Part shown: positions 32,621-37,464 of the stretch, one piece after another | How positions within the stretch are numbered: the first letter of the stretch is position 1 | Layout: each line of letters starts with the position of its first letter | From: Caldisericaceae bacterium | Lineage (GTDB): Bacteria > Caldisericota > Caldisericia > Caldisericales > Caldisericaceae | DNA: 37,464 nt | Reading direction: 5' to 3' | NCBI GenBank assembly: GCA_021161495.1 | Contig: JAGHAO010000079.1 | Location: 1-37,464 of the forward strand | Notes under the pieces: generated by a model | What the model was told of the DNA's origin: nothing | Databases searched by the model: none | The model's input: the letters and a program-made list of their open reading frames with translations, nothing else | Made by a program: the position numbers and the translations under genes

Positions 32621-34477
32621 TTACTGTTTTGTCGTTCCTTCTCCTTCCACGGTCGGACCCTCGCCGTTATTCCCTTTGCCTCCGGCTCCTTTGGTTCCGG
32701 CCGCACCGCCGGGAGGAGGTGTTTGCCCGCCGCTCGCTTTGTACATTTCCGTGCCTATCTTTTCCATTAATTCGTTTACCTTATCCGTCTTTGCTTTTAT
32801 TGTATCTATATTACCTTCTTTTACAGCTTTTTCAAGTTCATTTAACGCATCCTCAAGAGATTTTTTATTTTCTGCACTTATTTTATTACCGTAATCTTTC
32901 AGGAATTTCCTTCCGCTGTAAACAAGTGTATCCGCTTTGTTTTTCGTTTCTATTTCTTCGGCACGTTTCTTATCCGCTTCCGCATATTTTTCGGCCTCTT
33001 TTTTCAATCTTTCGATTTCTTCTTTGGACAGTTTATTGCTATTTGTAATCGTTATATGCTGCTCTTTACCGGTTGCTTTGTCCTTTGCCGTTACGTGCAG
33101 GATTCCGTTTTCATCTACTGCATAAGTTACCTCAATTTGAGGCACACCTCTCGGAGCAGGCGGAATTCCGTCAAGGATAAATCTGCCTAAAGAGAGATTG
33201 TCTTTCGCAAGCGGCCTTTCACCCTGTAAAACGTGAATTTCAACCTGCGTTTGGTTGTCCGCCGCAGTAGTAAATATCTGTGTTTTTGACGTAGGAATCG
33301 GTGAGTTTCTCTCTATCATCTTGGTGAACATACCACCGAGTGTTTCGATACCGAGAGAAAGAGGAACAACATCCACAAGTACGACATTTTTAACGTTACC
33401 TTCTATAATACCTGCCTGAATTGCCGCTCCCATTGCCACACATTCCATAGGATCGATGCCTCTTTCCGGCTCTTTTCCGATGTAATCGGCTACAAATTTT
33501 TGAACAATAGGCATACGAGTGGGCCCCCCAACAAGGATGATCTTATCAATCTGCTGAGGAGTGAGCCCTGCATCCTTTATCGCCCTCTCCATCGGCCCGG
33601 CGCATTTCTTTACAATTGGCTCCACAAGTGATTCGAGTTTTGCCCTTGTAATATTCATTACAAGGTGTTTAGGCCCGTTTGCGTCCGCGGTTATGAACGG
33701 AAGGTTTATCTGCGTTTCGAGAACGGACGAAAGTTCTATTTTCGCCTTTTCCGCAGCCTCTCTGATTCTCTGCATTGCCATCTTATCCTGTGTAAGATCA
33801 ATACCGTTTTCTTTTTTGAACTCTTCTACGATATAGTTTACCAGTGCTTCGTCCATATCCCTACCGCCGAGATGCGTATCTCCCGCGGTGGATTTAACCT
33901 GGAATACGCCTCCGCCAAAATCCATAATGGTAACGTCAAGAGTTCCTCCGCCAAAGTCAAATACGAGGATTTTCAATTCTTTATCCGATCTGTCTATGCC
34001 GTAAGCAAAAGCAGCCGCAGTAGGTTCGTTTACCAGCCTTACTACCTCAAGGCCTGCAATTTCCCCTGCGTTCTTGGTTGCCTGCCTCTGGTCATCGTTG
34101 AAATAAGCGGGAACCGTAATTACCGCCTTCTCGACTTTTTCTCCGAGAAACGCTTCCGCATCTTTCTTAATCTTTTGAAGTATAAACGCAGAAATTTGTT
34201 CCGGAGTGTATTCTTTGCCAAAGACTTTGATCTTTGTTTTTGTTCCCATTAACCTCTTTACACCGGTTACCGTGCCTTCAGGGTTAATTGCCGCCTGTCT
34301 TCTTGCAGGCTCTCCCACGAGGATTTGCCCGTCTTTCGTGAATGCGACAACGGAAGGCACTGTTTTGCCGGCCACTGTCGGTCCTTCGGCTGCCGGTATA
34401 ATTGTGGGTTTTCCGCCTATCATAACGGCTGCCGCCGAATTACTCGTTCCTAAGTCAATTCCTATAATTCTACTCAT
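32621..34477 (-). CDS. dnaK: Chaperone DnaK (Hsp70)
   Basis: A 618-residue Hsp70. The ATPase domain starts MSRIIGIDLGTSNSAAAVM and contains the phosphate loops VFDFGGGTLDVT and ILVGGPTRMP. The linker VVPLSLGIETLGG and the substrate-binding domain follow. The C-terminal tail is Gly/Pro-rich (GGQTPPPGGAAGTKGAGG) and ends GEGTTKQ, lacking the acidic EFEE-type end of many bacterial DnaK proteins. I chose the ATG at 34477, where AAAGGAGG sits 9 nt upstream. An ATG 48 nt earlier would add a Lys-rich extension that is merely grpE sequence in another frame. It overlaps grpE by 8 nt. Confidence 0.97.
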   Translation of the reverse strand: MSRIIGIDLGTSNSAAAVMIGGKPTIIPAAEGPTVAGKTVPSVVAFTKDGQILVGEPARRQAAINPEGTVTGVKRLMGTKTKIKVFGKEYTPEQISAFILQKIKKDAEAFLGEKVEKAVITVPAYFNDDQRQATKNAGEIAGLEVVRLVNEPTAAAFAYGIDRSDKELKILVFDFGGGTLDVTIMDFGGGVFQVKSTAGDTHLGGRDMDEALVNYIVEEFKKENGIDLTQDKMAMQRIREAAEKAKIELSSVLETQINLPFITADANGPKHLVMNITRAKLESLVEPIVKKCAGPMERAIKDAGLTPQQIDKIILVGGPTRMPIVQKFVADYIGKEPERGIDPMECVAMGAAIQAGIIEGNVKNVVLVDVVPLSLGIETLGGMFTKMIERNSPIPTSKTQIFTTAADNQTQVEIHVLQGERPLAKDNLSLGRFILDGIPPAPRGVPQIEVTYAVDENGILHVTAKDKATGKEQHITITNSNKLSKEEIERLKKEAEKYAEADKKRAEEIETKNKADTLVYSGRKFLKDYGNKISAENKKSLEDALNELEKAVKEGNIDTIKAKTDKVNELMEKIGTEMYKASGGQTPPPGGAAGTKGAGGKGNNGEGPTVEGEGTTKQ

Positions 34478-35069
34478 TGCTATCGCCTCCTTTGCTTTCT
34501 TTTTTGGTTTTTTCGTCGGGAACAACTACCGAAACCACAGCGGGCCTCAGCAATTCTTCCCCGAGATAATATCCTTTTCTCAAAACCTTCACTATCGTAT
34601 TGGGTTTTTCTTTATTCGTCCTGACAACTTCCCCTATCTCACATAGAGAAGGATCAAATGTTTTACCTGTCAGATCGACTTCTTTAACTCCCTGCTTTTT
34701 AAGGAAGTTGTCAATCTGCGAATGTATAAGCCGAATTCCTGTTTTTGTATCAGAAGATTCGGTATCTTCCATTGCCGAGAGTGCTCTCTCGAAATTATCA
34801 AAAATTTCGAGAAATTCTTTTATCAGGCTCTTTTTCGCCTGGTTAATTTTCTGTTCGGCTTGCTTTTCTATTGTTGCCTGTTCTTTTCTAAATCTTTCTT
34901 TGAGTTTAATTAATTCTATTTTAAGGTTTTCTATTTCGTTTTCTTTTTTTTCTATTTCTTCGTTTTTTTCCTTGAGAGCCTTTACAAGCTCGTCGATTTT
35001 CTCCCGATTTTCGTTTTCTTTTATCTTTTTAGAGGCATTAACCTCTTTTTTTTCGCTCTTTTCTCCCAT
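34470..35069 (-). CDS. grpE: Nucleotide exchange factor GrpE
   Basis: A 199-residue GrpE. The long N-terminal coiled coil is rich in Glu, Lys and Leu (about residues 25-90). The C-terminal beta domain ends with GEVVRTNKEKPNTIVKVLRKGY and LRPAVVSVV, the family signature. It releases ADP from DnaK. I chose the ATG at 35069, with GGAGGTG 6 nt upstream. A longer start at 35096 would put the first codons inside the CIRCE operator. It is the first gene of the operon; hrcA, usually first, is not present here. Confidence 0.95.
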   Translation of the reverse strand: MGEKSEKKEVNASKKIKENENREKIDELVKALKEKNEEIEKKENEIENLKIELIKLKERFRKEQATIEKQAEQKINQAKKSLIKEFLEIFDNFERALSAMEDTESSDTKTGIRLIHSQIDNFLKKQGVKEVDLTGKTFDPSLCEIGEVVRTNKEKPNTIVKVLRKGYYLGEELLRPAVVSVVVPDEKTKKESKGGDSNE

Positions 35070-35080
35070 TTTCACCTCCG

Positions 35081-35107
35081 TTAGCACTCCCAACATTCGA
35101 CTGCTAA
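35081..35107. promoter_or_regulatory. CIRCE operator for the HrcA repressor
   Basis: TTAGCACTC-N9-GACTGCTAA matches the CIRCE consensus TTAGCACTC-N9-GAGTGCTAA with one mismatch. It lies directly upstream of the grpE ribosome site and over the predicted transcription start. HrcA binding here would repress grpE-dnaK-dnaJ and, by read-through, pyk, until heat stress. Confidence 0.95.
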
Positions 35108-35108
35108 T

Positions 35109-35136
35109 AATTTAGCAAAAATTAAATTTTTGTCAA
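35109..35136 (-). promoter_or_regulatory. Promoter of the heat-shock operon
   Basis: On the minus strand a perfect TTGACA (35136-35131) and TAAATT (35114-35109) are 16 nt apart. The CIRCE element begins right after the -10 box, the classical arrangement for HrcA control of a sigma-A promoter. Confidence 0.75.
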
Positions 35137-35192
35137 GAGTTTAGGAATTTTAACATTGGAAAATCACATTTTTATTTTTGGATTGAAAGAAT

Positions 35193-35198
35193 TATAAT
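35193..35198 (+). promoter_or_regulatory. Possible -10 box of the Memo operon
   Basis: A perfect TATAAT is 22 nt before the Memo ATG, with a weak TTTTAT 17 nt further upstream. The leader would be very short, with AGAGGAGGTG as ribosome site. Confidence 0.4.
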
Positions 35199-35219
35199 TA
35201 GACAAAGAGGAGGTGGGAT

Positions 35220-36017
35220 ATGAAAATACGAGAAGCTGCAGTTGCAGGAGCATTCTATCCCGACGATAGAGATGAATTAAAACTTACGGTGAGAAAGTTT
35301 TTAGACAATGCCGAACTTTTTCATCTGCCCGGACTGAAGATCATCGTTTCTCCGCATGCAGGATATATATATTCCGGCCCTATCGCAGCATACAGTTACA
35401 AACAACTCTATAACCTCGACAGAAGTAAACGATGGACTGTTTTTCTTGTCGGCCCTTCACATTATACTTATTTTAGCGGTGCTTCGGTGGGAGTATTCGA
35501 ACTTTACAAAACTCCAACGGGCTTAGTAACCGTTTCTCCCGTTTCAAAGATGCTGCTCTCCGAGGAAGGTTTTCATTTCATTCTCGAAGCACACATAGAA
35601 GAACACTGCCTTGAAGTTCAGCTTCCTTTCCTACAGTATGTACTGCCGAGGTTCGAAATTGTCCCTATCATCTTTTCGGAAATTTCTTATGAATATCTTG
35701 CAATGGTATTAGAAAAATATCAGACAGAAAATTCGCTAATTGTGGTTAGTTCGGACCTGAGTCACTACTATCCTTATGAAATAGCACGCAAAATTGACTC
35801 TCGCTGTAATTCCGCAGTAAAAAACCTTGATGTTTCGGAACTCGATCAATGCGAAGCGTGCGGAAAGACAGGCATTGCTGCCGCCATTTATCTTGCTAAG
35901 AAAAACAAATGGAAGAGTAAGATTTTAAAATACGCAACGAGCGGCGATACCGCGGGTCCGAAAAATCAGGTGGTAGGATATGGCGCATACGCATTTTACG
36001 GAGGTGAAAATGTATGA
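35220..36017 (+). CDS. Memo family protein (AmmeMemoRadiSam system protein B)
   Basis: A 265-residue protein of the MEMO1 family, related in fold to non-haem iron dioxygenases. Conserved His sites are H46 in VSPHAGYIYSGP, the His in VGPSHYTYF and the His in SSDLSHYYPY, with EEHCLEVQLPFLQ between. The C-terminal TSGDTAGPKNQVVGYGAYAF is also diagnostic. Prokaryotic members often occur with AMMECR1 and a radical SAM protein; the biochemical role is not settled. It overlaps the AMMECR1 gene by 4 nt, and GGAGGTGG precedes the ATG. Confidence 0.95.
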   Translation: MKIREAAVAGAFYPDDRDELKLTVRKFLDNAELFHLPGLKIIVSPHAGYIYSGPIAAYSYKQLYNLDRSKRWTVFLVGPSHYTYFSGASVGVFELYKTPTGLVTVSPVSKMLLSEEGFHFILEAHIEEHCLEVQLPFLQYVLPRFEIVPIIFSEISYEYLAMVLEKYQTENSLIVVSSDLSHYYPYEIARKIDSRCNSAVKNLDVSELDQCEACGKTGIAAAIYLAKKNKWKSKILKYATSGDTAGPKNQVVGYGAYAFYGGENV

Positions 36018-36589
36018 TTCCGGATCAATTTCGGCTGCTTCTCCTTAAAATTGCCCGTTCGTCGATATTGTATTATTTGGAAAACCATAGAGAACCTGTT
36101 ATCTCAAAGGAAGAGTACCCTTATTCCCTTCTCTGGGAAAAGAGAGGAACGTTCGTAACATTAACGGAAAACGGAAATCTTCGCGGCTGCATAGGTTCCA
36201 TACTTCCGGTAAACCCATTGATTGTGGATGTATCTCAAAATGCAATAAATGCGGCTTTCAGAGATCCGCGTTTTTATCCCCTTACAAAAGAAGAATTTCC
36301 TTTAATGAACATAGAAATATCGGTTCTCACCGTTCCGCAGAAGATAGAATACGAAAATGCTGCCGATCTTCTTAAAAAAATTCGGCCTTATAAAGACGGG
36401 ATAATTATCAGGCACGGCCCTTTTCAGGCAACTTTTCTCCCGCAAGTATGGGAGGAACTTCCCGATAAAGAATCGTTTTTAAGTCATTTATGCCTGAAAG
36501 CAGGCTTATCCGGAGATTGTTATTTGAGCGGAAAAATCGAAGTTTACAGATACGAAGTGGAAGCCTTTTCGGAAAAGGATTTTAAGTAA
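36014..36589 (+). CDS. AMMECR1 domain protein (AmmeMemoRadiSam system protein A)
   Basis: A 191-residue AMMECR1 protein. The diagnostic NLRGCIGSILPV is near residue 55-66, followed by NAINAAFRDPRFYPLTKEE, NIEISVLT and the late FLPQVWEELPDKESFLSHLC. It is translationally coupled to the Memo gene by ATGA. The radical SAM partner (AmrS-like) is not encoded next to it. The stop overlaps by 8 nt the end of the convergent surface-protein gene. Confidence 0.95.
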   Translation: MIPDQFRLLLLKIARSSILYYLENHREPVISKEEYPYSLLWEKRGTFVTLTENGNLRGCIGSILPVNPLIVDVSQNAINAAFRDPRFYPLTKEEFPLMNIEISVLTVPQKIEYENAADLLKKIRPYKDGIIIRHGPFQATFLPQVWEELPDKESFLSHLCLKAGLSGDCYLSGKIEVYRYEVEAFSEKDFK

Positions 36590-37464
36590 TTTCCGGGTAT
36601 ATTATCACGACAGACCTTTCGTCAGGTAGCCATTCCACAGCGCTTCCTATGCTTTCCATTACAAAGCGGAGCGGCAAGTAAGTTCTTCCGTTTTCTATAA
36701 AAGGTTTTATACTTTTGTTTCTTACGTCGATTTGCTTTTCTTCCCCGTTTACAATTGCCCTGTTCTTTCCTATTGCAAGAACGATATCCCCGCCGTTAAT
36801 TTTAATTTCAACCGTCCTGCTTTCCGCATAATAATAGATCTGTCCGTTAAGCGCCTCTATTATATGCCTTACCGGCAGCATTGTCCTGTTTTCCTTTATT
36901 ATCGGTGCAGTGTCGATTTTTTTCTCGGCACCGTTTACATACAGGAACTTTTTCCCTATAAACAATTTCAATATTGTAGGGTTCGGCGGAAGGTACATTA
37001 TTTTTTTCTCTTCTTCGGACTTGTTACCGGCACCGTCCAATGCGGTAATCGTTATTATATTTTCTCCTTTTTTGAGTCGCAGAAATACAGAGCATTCTGT
37101 AAACTTACACTGTTTTCCGTCTATAAAAAGCGCAGTTCCTCCGATTACTTTCGCGCTTAATTTGAAAAACATATTCGGCGTTATTTCAGGGACATCGCCT
37201 ACTATTATCTTCGGTGGTATCGTATCAAGTGTGATTTCGGGATAGATCGTTTCGGAATTCCCGTATACATCAATCACATTTATTGTTATTTTATTATTTC
37301 CTTCCGATAACGTTAAAGGAATAGAGAATTCATACGAAGGAGTTATTGATACGGCATTCCCGTTCACCGATACCCGGGCTATTTTCGAATTGTATTTGAT
37401 TTTTCCTTCTATTGATATGTTTTTTTGATTTGTTATACGAGGGAGTTCAAGCATATCAATGGAA
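36582..37464 (-). CDS. Exported multidomain protein with Ig-like and copper amine oxidase N-terminal-type domains (partial, 3' part)
   Basis: The reading frame stays open to the right edge, so this is the C-terminal part (about 294 residues). The first Met at 37454 is probably internal. Two Ig-like repeats come first: about ITNQKNISIEGKIKYNSK to TLDTIPPKI, then a second ending LDGAGNKSEEEK, the type seen in glucodextranase-B-like domains. They are followed by a copper-amine-oxidase-N (PF07833-like) pair: LYVNGAEKKIDTAPIIKENR with TMLPVRHIIEALNG, then AIVNGEEKQIDVRNKSIKPF with LPLRFVMESIGSAVEW. Such C-terminal domains bind cell walls or the envelope. The N-terminal catalytic or structural part is outside the window. 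It overlaps AMMECR1's stop by 8 nt. Confidence 0.85.
   Translation of the reverse strand, partial: SIDMLELPRITNQKNISIEGKIKYNSKIARVSVNGNAVSITPSYEFSIPLTLSEGNNKITINVIDVYGNSETIYPEITLDTIPPKIIVGDVPEITPNMFFKLSAKVIGGTALFIDGKQCKFTECSVFLRLKKGENIITITALDGAGNKSEEEKKIMYLPPNPTILKLFIGKKFLYVNGAEKKIDTAPIIKENRTMLPVRHIIEALNGQIYYYAESRTVEIKINGGDIVLAIGKNRAIVNGEEKQIDVRNKSIKPFIENGRTYLPLRFVMESIGSAVEWLPDERSVVIIYPEIT

Noticed and set aside
35070..35096. Upstream start for GrpE
   Set aside because: It would place coding sequence inside the CIRCE element and at the transcription start; GGAGGTG lies before the ATG at 35069.
1..37464. CRISPR arrays, tRNA or rRNA genes, transposons, prophage
   Set aside because: No regularly spaced repeats, cloverleaf-like sequences, rRNA segments, transposase or phage genes were recognised by reading both strands.

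Overview
The window is a compact, low-GC bacterial chromosome segment with short intergenic gaps, many overlapping genes and strong GGAGG-type ribosome binding sites. Proteins are rich in Lys, Glu and Ile and poor in Gln. The gene set includes GH57 glucan enzymes, a CIRCE-controlled grpE-dnaK-dnaJ operon, Memo/AMMECR1 genes and a surface protein with copper-amine-oxidase-N repeats. This suggests an anaerobic, probably thermophilic or sediment-type bacterium such as Caldisericota, Dictyoglomota, Coprothermobacterota, Thermotogota or a Firmicutes-like lineage. The lineage cannot be fixed from this sequence alone. I saw no rRNA, tRNA, CRISPR array, prophage or insertion sequence.

Region 1 (1-14,130) is a purine import and catabolism locus. 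Leftward genes, in transcription order from 10,344, are an SsnA-like aminohydrolase, adenine deaminase, an allantoinase/hydantoinase-type cyclic amidohydrolase, an MBL-fold hydrolase, a YgeY-type M20 hydrolase, a YgeW-type carbamoyltransferase and carbamate kinase. A terminator follows, then a separately promoted BMP-family lipoprotein and its ABC ATPase, which runs off the left edge. Divergently from an 86-bp promoter region run the three subunits of a molybdenum hydroxylase of the xanthine dehydrogenase family (FAD, 2Fe-2S, Mo). The inferred scheme is: import nucleosides or bases, deaminate them, hydroxylate the purine, open the rings, transfer a carbamoyl group to phosphate and make ATP with carbamate kinase. 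It resembles the anaerobic urate/xanthine clusters built around ygeW, ygeY, hyuA, yqeA, ssnA and xdh, but no ygeX or ygfK homologue is present in the window and an MBL-fold gene is inserted.

Region 2 (14,132-26,415) is carbohydrate metabolism. A leftward operon holds an MsmX/UgpC-type sugar ABC ATPase, a DUF503 protein and a small two-TM protein. Divergently, a tightly packed rightward operon holds two cytoplasmic GH57 enzymes, a GalT-type uridylyltransferase, glycogen synthase, phosphoglucomutase/phosphomannomutase, glucose-6-phosphate isomerase, a C-terminal processing protease and guanylate kinase. It looks like a glycogen/maltodextrin turnover unit linked to glycolysis.

Region 3 (26,418-30,063) holds an unassigned P-loop kinase-like gene, a large cell-surface protein of unknown function and a 715-bp stretch with no credible gene.

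Region 4 (30,064-37,464) holds a leftward HrcA/CIRCE-type heat-shock operon (grpE, dnaK, dnaJ) whose last visible gene is pyruvate kinase, overlapping dnaJ by 29 nt. Divergently, a Memo-AMMECR1 pair faces the 3' part of a surface protein with Ig-like and copper-amine-oxidase-N domains, cut by the right edge.
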